From NCBI GenBank assembly GCA_900321845.1, contig ONXT01000277.1, positions 1 to 5,950 on the forward strand: DNA of 5,950 bases. The letters run 5' to 3'. The translations under genes were made by a program, and so were the position numbers. Below the pieces are notes generated by a model that saw only the letters and a program-made list of their open reading frames with translations, was not told the origin of the DNA and did no database searches. This stretch comes from an uncultured Bacteroidales bacterium (GTDB lineage Bacteria; Bacteroidota; Bacteroidia; Bacteroidales; WCHB1-69). Position 1 is the first letter of the stretch. Every line of letters begins with the position of its first letter. Below are positions 1 through 5,632 of the stretch, piece by piece.

Positions 1-228
1 ATTTTGGATAGAAAGAATAGGAAAAATGGAGGTAAAGGCACTGGCCGGAAGGTTGACGGCAAAGATGTCATGAAATGGATCTTGATAGGCTCCCTCATCG
101 GCCGGGGCCAGGGCAATTCAAGCGGTGGCTATAGTGGTGGCGGCTATAGTGGCGGTAGCAGCGGTGGCTTTGGTGGTTTCGGCGGCAGCGGCGGCTTCGG
201 AGGTGGCGGCGGCGGCGGACGATGGTAG
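1..228 (+). CDS. C-terminal end of a probable TPM-domain (YgcG-type) protein, partial
   Basis: Only the last 75 codons are present. The frame is open to the left edge, so the start and the main domain lie outside the window. The visible part has a Lys/Arg/Gly-rich stretch, a short hydrophobic patch (MKWILIGSLIG), then a tail of Gly, Ser, Tyr and Phe that ends in Arg-Trp just before the TAG stop. A Gly/Ser/Phe tail closing on a Trp is typical of TPM-domain (DUF477/YgcG) proteins, which are membrane-anchored and exposed outside the cytoplasm. Since the TPM domain itself is not visible, this is an inference from the tail alone; another glycine-rich surface protein would look similar. The next gene starts 133 nt downstream behind its own promoter, so the two are probably separate units. 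I see no clear terminator after the stop. Confidence 0.5.
   Translation: MLDRKNRKNGGKGTGRKVDGKDVMKWILIGSLIGRGQGNSSGGYSGGGYSGGSSGGFGGFGGSGGFGGGGGGGRW
118..219 (+). repeat. Glycine-rich low-complexity coding tract
   Basis: This is an imperfect GGY/GGC/AGY triplet tract inside the 3' end of the truncated first gene. About two thirds of the encoded residues are Gly, arranged as loose Gly-Gly-Tyr-Ser and Gly-Gly-Phe units and finishing in a run of Gly before Arg-Trp. It is a protein-level low-complexity tail rather than a DNA repeat of independent origin. Such tracts can change length by replication slippage. Confidence 0.8.
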
Positions 229-298
229 GTCAAATCGTCGACAACTCGCGAAAGTACAACATCATTCATTATAGATTATTTGGTATTGAATAATTTCG

Positions 299-306
299 TA
301 CTTTTG
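299..306 (+). promoter_or_regulatory. Bacteroidetes-type -7 box (TACTTTTG) for the queuosine genes
   Basis: TACTTTTG matches the TAnnTTTG -7 consensus of the Bacteroidetes primary sigma factor. A TTTG lies upstream at 279-282, but the spacing is a few bases shorter than expected for the -33 element, so the upstream half is weak. Transcription would begin around 311-315 and give a leader of about 50 nt. That leader is just long enough to carry the preQ1 aptamer candidate in front of the start codon at 362. Confidence 0.55.
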
Positions 307-323
307 CCGCCGATTTATGAATC

Positions 324-360
324 GCGTGTATTCCAGAACACCACGCTAAAAAAAACAGGA
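324..360 (+). promoter_or_regulatory. Candidate class I preQ1 riboswitch
   Basis: The leader folds as a small H-type pseudoknot with the plan of a preQ1-I aptamer. P1 is 5 bp: GCGTG (324-328) with CACGC (342-346). A 13-nt loop follows P1's 5' strand, and an A-rich strand (TAAAAAAAA, 347-355) follows its 3' strand. P2 pairs the loop with the tail: T332-A360, C333-G359, C334-G358, an A335/A357 mismatch, and G336-C356. The three positions known to contact preQ1 in solved aptamers have matching bases: U just after P1 (329), C just before the P1 3' strand (341), and A just before the P2 C (355). The 3' strand of P2 ends one base before the ATG at 362, so ligand binding would block translation initiation. 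The genes downstream are a queuosine-precursor transporter and QueF, as expected for this riboswitch. The fold was done by eye, without a covariance model. Confidence 0.75.
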
Positions 361-361
361 C

Positions 362-1039
362 ATGAAAAACAAATTCACCCCCGTATTTGTGTTGATGACC
401 GTAATGTTCACGGTCTGTTTGATTCTTTCCAACTTATTGGCTACCAAGTTGTTTGCCATTGGTTCGGTTGCGCTTCCGTGTGCCGTGCTGGTCTTTCCCA
501 TTTCGTATATCCTTAACGACTGCTTTACGGAAGTTTATGGGTATAGAAAAACCCGGATGGTCATCTGGCTGGCGTTTGCGATGAACTTTTTTGTCGTTTT
601 GATGGGGCAGATCGCCGTATGGCTGCCCTCCGCTTCCTTCTGGGATGCTGCCGAGCATTTCAATTATATGTTCGGGATGGTTCCGCGCGTGACCTTTGCC
701 TCGTTGCTGGCTTTTCTGGTGGGTTCGACTGTTAACTCGCTGGTTATGAGTCGTATGAAAGTCATCGACAAAGGCAAGCGTTTCTCCATCCGTGCTATTC
801 TTTCTTCCCTTGCTGGCGAAGGCATCGACTCGTTGATTTTTATGCCGATTGCCTTTTTCGGAACCCCGCTCAAGTCGCTTGCCGTGATGATGGCCGTTCA
901 GGTCTCTTTCAAGGTGGTTTATGAAATCGCCATCCTGCCCGTGACCGCATTCTCCGTCCGCAAGCTCAAGGCATACGAAGGTGAGGACGTTTACGACGAG
1001 AACATCTCCTATAATCCTTTTAAATTCCGCGATATATGA
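362..1039 (+). CDS. yhhQ: Queuosine precursor transporter, YhhQ family
   Basis: This 225-residue inner-membrane protein belongs to the YhhQ/QPTR family (DUF165), which imports the queuosine precursors preQ0 and preQ1. About six hydrophobic segments can be read, near residues 7-29, 36-53, 63-87, 107-129, 145-167 and 172-199. Family signatures are present: SN at 23-24 in the first segment, PISYILNDCFTEVYGY ending at 61, GEGIDSLIF at 152-160, and the KVVYE...LP stretch at 184-193. Length is normal for the family. The ATG at 362 sits directly after the preQ1 aptamer candidate; an AGGA at 357-360 is too close to act as a Shine-Dalgarno and is instead part of the pseudoknot. The stop overlaps the queF start (ATGA), so the two are translationally coupled. 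Substrate preference between preQ0, preQ1 and queuine cannot be read from the sequence, but the pairing with queF favours preQ0. Confidence 0.92.
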   Translation: MKNKFTPVFVLMTVMFTVCLILSNLLATKLFAIGSVALPCAVLVFPISYILNDCFTEVYGYRKTRMVIWLAFAMNFFVVLMGQIAVWLPSASFWDAAEHFNYMFGMVPRVTFASLLAFLVGSTVNSLVMSRMKVIDKGKRFSIRAILSSLAGEGIDSLIFMPIAFFGTPLKSLAVMMAVQVSFKVVYEIAILPVTAFSVRKLKAYEGEDVYDENISYNPFKFRDI

Positions 1040-1494
1040 AAGAGAGAAAAGAAGAGGGGCTTCAGGCTCTGGGCAAGAAGACCGAATACAGCCAGAATTA
1101 TGCGCCGGAAGTGTTGGAATCGTTTGAAAACCAGCATCCCGACAATGACTATTGGGTGCGGTTCAACTGCCCCGAATTCACCACGTTGTGCCCTATTACC
1201 GGCCAGCCCGATTTCGGAGAAATCCGAATCGGTTATATCCCTGACGAGCGGCTGGTGGAGAGCAAGAGCTTGAAATTGTATCTTTTCAGTTTCCGCAACC
1301 ACGGGGATTTCCACGAGGATTGCGTTAACATAATCATGAAAGACCTGATCAAGCTGATGAACCCGAAATACATTGAGGTGACCGGCTTTTTCGTGCCCCG
1401 CGGCGGCATTTCCATTTATCCGTATGCCAATTATGGCAGAAAAGGGACGAAATACGAGGAAATGGCGGAGGAGCGTATGCGTAGGCACGAGTGA
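1036..1494 (+). CDS. queF: NADPH-dependent 7-cyano-7-deazaguanine (preQ0) reductase, type I QueF
   Basis: This 152-residue cytoplasmic enzyme reduces the nitrile of preQ0 to the aminomethyl group of preQ1, the base then inserted into tRNA by Tgt in queuosine synthesis. The single-domain length fits the short (type I, Bacillus-like) QueF rather than the about 280-residue E. coli form. Catalytic Cys52 and Asp59 lie in the FTTLCPITGQPDF segment, with the same 7-residue spacing as Cys55/Asp62 of B. subtilis QueF. The QueF signature ESKSLKLY covers 75-82. NHGDFHEDC (88-96) supplies the His93/Glu94 substrate-binding pair, and Cys96 matches the partner of the protective disulfide known in type I enzymes. 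All key residues are intact, so it should be active. The start overlaps the transporter stop by ATGA. No queC, queD, queE or tgt is in the window. Confidence 0.96.
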   Translation: MKERKEEGLQALGKKTEYSQNYAPEVLESFENQHPDNDYWVRFNCPEFTTLCPITGQPDFGEIRIGYIPDERLVESKSLKLYLFSFRNHGDFHEDCVNIIMKDLIKLMNPKYIEVTGFFVPRGGISIYPYANYGRKGTKYEEMAEERMRRHE

Positions 1495-1569
1495 TCGGGC
1501 GAACAGTCATCTCTTACTTTCTCAAATTATTTTTTTTCATTCAACCTGAAAAGGTATGGATTTTTTTAG

Positions 1570-1577
1570 TATTTTTG
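1570..1577 (+). promoter_or_regulatory. Bacteroidetes-type -7 box (TATTTTTG) for the EF-G paralogue
   Basis: TATTTTTG followed by CAG, inside a T-rich stretch, matches the TAnnTTTG -7 consensus. Transcription would start near 1582-1586, leaving an A/T-rich leader of about 45 nt with no Shine-Dalgarno before the ATG at 1630, which is normal for Bacteroidetes. A clear TTTG -33 element at the expected distance (around 1547) is not visible, which may mean the promoter needs an activator. The 135-nt gap from the queF stop contains no other gene. Confidence 0.6.
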
Positions 1578-1629
1578 CAGACTTATTTGTATAATATTAA
1601 AACATTAATAATCAAACAATTAAACAGAA

Positions 1630-3759
1630 ATGAAAGTTTATCAGACGCAAGACATCAGAAACATTGCTATCATTGGGGGTAACCGCACAGGTAAGACCAC
1701 TTTGGCAGAGACAATGGCATTCCACGGTGGCGTGATTAGCAGACGTGGCACGGTGGAAGACAAAAACACCCTTTCCGACTATCGCGAAGTTGAATTGGAA
1801 AGACAACAGTCCATCCAATCTTCCGTAATCTACAGCGAGTTCGAGAATGTCAAGTTCAATATGATCGACTGCCCCGGTTTCGACGATTTCGTTGGTGAAG
1901 TGATTGGTGCCCTGCGTGTTGCAGATGCCGCTGTCATGGTCATCAATGCTCAGAACGGCGTGGATGTGGGTGCAGAAAACCAATGGCGCTGGACCAAGAG
2001 AATGCACAAGCCCGTTATGTTCGTCGTCAACCAACTCGACCACGAGAAGGCCAATTTCGATGAAACCCTTCATGAACTGAAACAATACTTCGGCAACAGC
2101 GTCATGCCGCTGCAATACCCCGTCAATGCCGGTGTCGGCTTCGATTCCGTCATCGACCTGCTCCAAAAGAAACTCCTCAAATTCCCCGTTGGCGGTGGCA
2201 AGATGATTGTGGAAGACATCCCCGCCAGCGAGCAAGACAAGGCTGAAGAGCTCCACAGCGCTTTGATCGAATGCGCAGCCGAAAACGACGAGGCTTTGAT
2301 GGATAAATTCTTCGAAGAGGGCACCCTCTCAGAAGAGGAGATGGTGAAAGGTCTCAAACTCGGCGTGATGAACCGCGGCACCTTCCCGGTTATCTGCATC
2401 TCCGCCAAGAACGACCAGGGTGTTGACCGTATGATGCAAATCATCAAAGGCAACTGCCCGAACCCCGCCGAAGCACTCCCCGTGAAAACCACCAACGGCA
2501 ACGAACTTCATTGCGACTCCACCAAACCGACCGTCGCTTACGTGTTCAAGAGCGCTGTTGAACAACACCTCGGCGATGTCGCTTTCATGAAGGTTTATGA
2601 CGGCGAAATGACTCAGGCCATGGACCTCGTCAATTCCAATACCGGCACCAAGGAAAGAATCTCCCAATTGATCGCCTTCGCCGGCAGAAATCGCGAAACC
2701 GTTGATAAAGTTTGCGCCGGCGATATCGTCGCCACCATCAAGCTGAAAGGTACGGGCGCTTCCCAAACCCTTTCGAAATCCGGCGATGTGATCGTGGAAA
2801 AAACCGTCTATCCGGATCCGAAATTCCGCACCGCCGTCCGCGCCAAGAACTCCTCCGAAGATGAAAAACTCGGCGCCGTTCTCAACGACATCCGCAAAAC
2901 CGACCTCACTTTCCTCGTTGAACAATCCAAGGAATTGAAACAGGTCATCATCTCCGGTCAAGGCGAACAACACCTCAACATCATCAAGTGGATGATTGAG
3001 AAGCTGAACAAGATAGAAATCGAATACTACGCTCCGAAGATTCCGTATCGCGAAACCATCACGAAAGCCGCAGAAGACATGTACCGCCACAAGAAACAGT
3101 CCGGCGGTTCCGGCCAATTCGGTGAGGTTTGGATGATGATCGAACCCTATTACGAAGGCATGCCGAATCAGACCAAATACCCGATTCGTGACACCCAGTC
3201 TTACGACCTGCCTTGGGGCGGCAAGTTGATCTACAACAACTGCATCGTGGGTGGTGCCATCGACGCACGCTTCATGCCCGCTATCCTCAAAGGTATTATG
3301 GAAAAGATGGAAGAGGGCCCGCTGACAGGTTCTTACGCCCGTGACATCGTGGTGAACATCTTCGACGGAAAGATGCACCCCGTTGACTCCAACGAATTGG
3401 CATTCAAATTGGCTGGCCGTAACGCTTTCAGACAGGCTTTCAAAAAGGCAAACCCGAAGATTCTGGAACCGATTTACGAAGTTGAAATTTTCGTTCCTTC
3501 CGAAAATATGGGTGCTGTCATGACCGACCTCGCTGGTCGTCGTGGTATGCCGCTCGGAAGTGAAAGCGACGGCGAATACCAGACCATCCGCGCCCGCGTT
3601 CCGCTCGCCGAGATGAACAAGTATTCCACCACGTTGAGCTCCATCAGCTCCGGTAGAGCTTCATACGAAATGCACTTCGCTGAATATCAAGCTGTTCCTG
3701 CCGATGTTCAAGCAGCTGTAATCAAGAAGTACGAAGAAGAAAACAAGGAAGAAGAATAA
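1630..3759 (+). CDS. fusA2: Elongation factor G paralogue (EF-G2 type) with a degenerate GTPase centre
   Basis: This 709-residue cytoplasmic protein has the full EF-G layout: G domain with G' insert (about 1-275), domain II (about 295-395), domain III (about 405-475, SGQGEQHL), domain IV (about 475-605, RHKKQSGGSGQFGEV) and domain V (about 610-695, GRRGM and GRASYEM). The nucleotide site is altered. The P-loop GGNRTGKT (16-23) keeps Gly-Lys-Thr, but the Asp of AHIDAGKT is Arg19. Switch I has SIQS (61-64) in place of TITS. The DTPGHVDF motif reads DCPGFDDF (80-87), so the catalytic His is Phe84. NKxD is NQLD (134-137). The domain IV tip HPVDSNE (583-589), which enters the decoding site, is intact. 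From memory, B. thetaiotaomicron EF-G2 has this character and was reported to drive translocation without GTP hydrolysis and to be needed in the gut. A normal fusA should exist elsewhere in the genome. Codons are strongly C-ending mid-gene, consistent with high expression. The gene runs toward rplY with a 104-nt gap. Confidence 0.9.
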   Translation: MKVYQTQDIRNIAIIGGNRTGKTTLAETMAFHGGVISRRGTVEDKNTLSDYREVELERQQSIQSSVIYSEFENVKFNMIDCPGFDDFVGEVIGALRVADAAVMVINAQNGVDVGAENQWRWTKRMHKPVMFVVNQLDHEKANFDETLHELKQYFGNSVMPLQYPVNAGVGFDSVIDLLQKKLLKFPVGGGKMIVEDIPASEQDKAEELHSALIECAAENDEALMDKFFEEGTLSEEEMVKGLKLGVMNRGTFPVICISAKNDQGVDRMMQIIKGNCPNPAEALPVKTTNGNELHCDSTKPTVAYVFKSAVEQHLGDVAFMKVYDGEMTQAMDLVNSNTGTKERISQLIAFAGRNRETVDKVCAGDIVATIKLKGTGASQTLSKSGDVIVEKTVYPDPKFRTAVRAKNSSEDEKLGAVLNDIRKTDLTFLVEQSKELKQVIISGQGEQHLNIIKWMIEKLNKIEIEYYAPKIPYRETITKAAEDMYRHKKQSGGSGQFGEVWMMIEPYYEGMPNQTKYPIRDTQSYDLPWGGKLIYNNCIVGGAIDARFMPAILKGIMEKMEEGPLTGSYARDIVVNIFDGKMHPVDSNELAFKLAGRNAFRQAFKKANPKILEPIYEVEIFVPSENMGAVMTDLAGRRGMPLGSESDGEYQTIRARVPLAEMNKYSTTLSSISSGRASYEMHFAEYQAVPADVQAAVIKKYEEENKEEE

Positions 3760-3779
3760 TCTTTCCAGTGAATTGTGAA

Positions 3780-3809
3780 CGGTGGGCCGTGTTTCAATTC
3801 GGTTCACCG
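3780..3809 (+). other. Stem-loop between the EF-G paralogue and rplY
   Basis: CGGTGGGCCG (3780-3789) pairs with CGGTTCACCG (3800-3809) through 10 consecutive pairs, two of them G-U, around a 10-nt loop. No T-run follows, so this is not a standard intrinsic terminator. It begins 20 nt after the EF-G paralogue stop and ends 54 nt before the rplY start. It could partly stop or pause transcription, protect the upstream mRNA's 3' end, or be a processing site between the two genes. No TAnnTTTG box is evident between the hairpin and rplY, which favours read-through into rplY or a promoter type I do not recognise. Confidence 0.55.
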
Positions 3810-3863
3810 CTCCCAGGTCACTAATCACAAATAACCTATTATTAATCAATTTTTTTATCAAAA

Positions 3864-4448
3864 ATGAAATCAGTATCTATTAGCGGTTCTCTTAGGGAGA
3901 ACGTAGGGAAAAAAGATGCAAAGGCCCAACGCCGCAACGGGATGATTCCGTGCGTGCTTTATGGTGGCGAAAAACAGTACGAATTCGTCGTTCCTGAAGG
4001 ACAATTCAGAAACCTCATCTATACCCCTGAAGTGAAGTATGCTATCGTTAACATTGATGGCAAGGAAATTCCGGCCGTGCTCCAAGCCAGCCAGTTCCAC
4101 CCGATTACCGACAAGCTCTTGCACGTTGACTTTTTGGAAGTCGTTGACGGAAAGCCGATCACCATCGGTCTGCCTATCCGTATCAGCGGTACCTCTCCTG
4201 GTGTTCTCCGTGGCGGTCGCTTGGTTAAGAAAGTCAGAAAACTGAAAGTTCGCGGTCTTTTGAATGACGTTCCGGAATTCATTCCTGTTGACATCTCTGG
4301 TTTGGATATCGATAATTCTATTAAAATCAATGAATTGAAGTTAGACAACCTTACTTTCGTTGAAAACCCGAATGCAGTTGTCGTTGCTGTTCTTTCTACT
4401 CGTAACGTGGAAGCAGCACCCACTGAAGATGAAGCTGCCGAAGCATAA
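3864..4448 (+). CDS. rplY: 50S ribosomal protein L25, TL5/Ctc type
   Basis: This 194-residue protein binds 5S rRNA in the large ribosomal subunit. The N-terminal L25 domain covers about 1-92, with the typical GSLRENVGKKDAKAQRR start, RNGMIPCVLYGG at 24-35, and LLHVDF at 85-90. A C-terminal TL5/Ctc beta domain follows (about 99-182, including PGVLRGGRL), then a short acidic Ala/Glu/Asp tail. The two-domain form distinguishes it from the about 94-residue E. coli L25 and resembles the Bacillus general stress protein Ctc. The ATG at 3864 follows an A/T-rich leader without a Shine-Dalgarno. It lies downstream of the EF-G paralogue on the same strand and ends before a strong terminator. The pth gene that I often expect after rplY in this phylum is absent here; the next genes are convergent. 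Confidence 0.95.
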   Translation: MKSVSISGSLRENVGKKDAKAQRRNGMIPCVLYGGEKQYEFVVPEGQFRNLIYTPEVKYAIVNIDGKEIPAVLQASQFHPITDKLLHVDFLEVVDGKPITIGLPIRISGTSPGVLRGGRLVKKVRKLKVRGLLNDVPEFIPVDISGLDIDNSIKINELKLDNLTFVENPNAVVVAVLSTRNVEAAPTEDEAAEA

Positions 4449-4471
4449 TCTGTTCGGTTTTCATAATGTTA

Positions 4472-4509
4472 AAGCGGGGATGCGCATGATGCGTGTCCCC
4501 GCTTCTTTT
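4472..4509. terminator. Intrinsic terminator between convergent rplY and efflux operon
   Basis: AAGCGGGGA (4472-4480) pairs with TCCCCGCTT (4496-4504). The pairing continues inward through TGCGCA and TGCGTG to a TGA loop, giving about 15 pairs including two G-U wobbles. CTTTT follows on the + strand, 24-60 nt after the rplY stop. On the - strand the hairpin is followed by TTTAAC, so it could also end the efflux transcript, whose last stop codon is at 4537. It is probably bidirectional, with the better T-run on the rplY side. Confidence 0.85.
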
Positions 4510-4536
4510 GTAGGTCTTCAGTTAAATAATAAATTC

Positions 4537-5586
4537 TTAGTTTTTAGTCGTATCTGCGGTCGTTTCCGGCGCGTTCTTGACTTCTACTTCCATACCGTCG
4601 TTCAGTTTGGTATAGCCGGTGGTGACCACGTATTCGCCGTCTTTGACACCGTCAAGGATTTCGTAGCGGTTGCCCATTCTGCGGCCAAGAGTGACTTTGG
4701 TGTAAGAGACCTTGCCGTCCTTGTAAACATAGACGTAGCGGTCCCCGGAGCCCTGTTGTTTGATGATGCAGTTGTCGGGAATCACGACGCTGGTGTTGGT
4801 GCCGTAGTTCATGGTGACGCGGGCGTACATCCCCGGACGAACTTTGCCGTTGCTGTTCGGCAGGGTGATTTCAACCGGAAAAGTGTGGGTGCGCGCGTCA
4901 ATCGTGGGATAAATCAGAGAGATAGTTCCGCTAAATTCTTGGTTTTCAAACACTTCCATCTTAACGCTGGCTTTCATCCCCTTCTTTACTGAAGTATATT
5001 GGTTTTCAGAGACGTTGATGTTCATCTTCACCGGTCTGATTTGCTGGACTTGCAGGATTGGGTTGCCGGCGTAGATGTCGCCGCTATCGTAGTTGCGCAG
5101 CGTGACAATGCCGTTCAGCGGGCTGGTTAATGTGGTGTTGGTCAATAAGTTGTTGTAGTTGGTACGGGCTACATCCAGTTGCGTTTTGGTCGCGTCCCAA
5201 TCCGACTTGGAGACGCCGCCCACTTTGTACAGTTCGTCGAGGCGCTTGAAGCTGACTTCCAAATTGTCGAGTTGGGTTTTGGCCTGCTCGAGGTTGGAAG
5301 CGTCCATCGACACCAGCTTTTGTCCTTTGGTGACGTGGTCTCCCACTTCAACGTAGATTTTCTCAATACGTCCCGCTATGGTAGGTGCGATGTTGTTCAC
5401 GGCCTCAGCTTGGACGACTGCTGTATATTCGTACAACTGCTCAACCTCTTCAGAATGAACCTGTTCGATTGTGACTTTGATTTTCTCATTTGGGGTTGCT
5501 GTCGTATCCTCTTTCTTGGAATTGCAAGAAACGGTCACCAACAGACCGAGCGTCAAAATGAGTGTGCTTTGTAAAAATTTCTTCAT
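4537..5586 (-). CDS. Periplasmic adaptor (membrane fusion) lipoprotein of an RND-type efflux system
   Basis: This 349-residue HlyD/AcrA-family adaptor would link an inner-membrane pump to a TolC-type channel. Residues 1-21 form a lipoprotein signal (KK, hydrophobic core, TVS-C with Cys21 as the likely lipidated residue). The mature protein starts Cys-Asn-Ser-Lys-Lys-Glu-Asp and then a Thr-rich linker. A split lipoyl domain follows (about 58-95, AGRIEKIYVEVGDHVTKGQ, and about 152-182, TSPLNGIVTLRNYDSGD), separated by a short alpha-hairpin (about 97-150). Next come a beta-barrel (about 187-260, with PTIDARTHTFPV and KVRPGMYARV) and a membrane-proximal domain (about 262-338). The RTHTF...RPGM signature is typical of adaptors for HAE-type RND drug pumps rather than MacA-type ABC pumps, but this is a tendency only. 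The gene lies 46 nt downstream of a TolC-family gene on the same strand and is last before the shared terminator. Substrate cannot be inferred. Confidence 0.92.
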   Translation of the reverse strand: MKKFLQSTLILTLGLLVTVSCNSKKEDTTATPNEKIKVTIEQVHSEEVEQLYEYTAVVQAEAVNNIAPTIAGRIEKIYVEVGDHVTKGQKLVSMDASNLEQAKTQLDNLEVSFKRLDELYKVGGVSKSDWDATKTQLDVARTNYNNLLTNTTLTSPLNGIVTLRNYDSGDIYAGNPILQVQQIRPVKMNINVSENQYTSVKKGMKASVKMEVFENQEFSGTISLIYPTIDARTHTFPVEITLPNSNGKVRPGMYARVTMNYGTNTSVVIPDNCIIKQQGSGDRYVYVYKDGKVSYTKVTLGRRMGNRYEILDGVKDGEYVVTTGYTKLNDGMEVEVKNAPETTADTTKN

Positions 5587-5632
5587 TGTTATATCAATTC
5601 ATAAAATCAAATTCATAGTTTATATCTCCCAG

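Noticed and set aside
357..360. AGGA before yhhQ as a Shine-Dalgarno sequence
   Set aside because: It is only one base from the ATG, too close to work as a ribosome binding site, and it is better explained as the 3' strand of the pseudoknot.
1009..1488. A 159-codon - strand frame opposite queF
   Set aside because: QueF on the + strand has all its catalytic residues; the reverse frame shows no motif.
1529..1537. T-run after queF as an intrinsic terminator
   Set aside because: No stem-loop precedes it between 1495 and 1528, so it cannot be supported as an intrinsic terminator.
1590..1595. TATAAT as a sigma70-type -10 box before the EF-G paralogue
   Set aside because: No matching -35 at the right distance, and Bacteroidetes use the TAnnTTTG element, which is present just upstream at 1570-1577.
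1612..2256. A 214-codon open frame on the - strand over the start of the EF-G paralogue
   Set aside because: It is a shadow of the strongly coding + strand, with no family signature; its length follows from codon bias.
2329..3378. A 349-codon open frame on the - strand inside the EF-G paralogue
   Set aside because: It lies wholly opposite a clearly conserved gene. The protein is rich in His, Asp, Phe and Gly without a recognisable domain, as expected from reading C-ending codons backwards. There is no promoter or leader of its own.
1630..3759. The EF-G-like gene as a TetM/TetQ-type ribosomal protection protein
   Set aside because: The N-terminus, the RHKKQSGGSGQFGEV segment, the HPVDSNE domain IV tip and the domain V GRRGM/GRASYEM motifs follow EF-G. 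The ribosomal protection proteins have a normal GTPase centre and a different domain IV tip.
4360..4992. A 210-codon + strand frame crossing the rplY end and the adaptor gene
   Set aside because: It overlaps rplY in another frame, runs through the terminator hairpin, and is antisense to the conserved adaptor.
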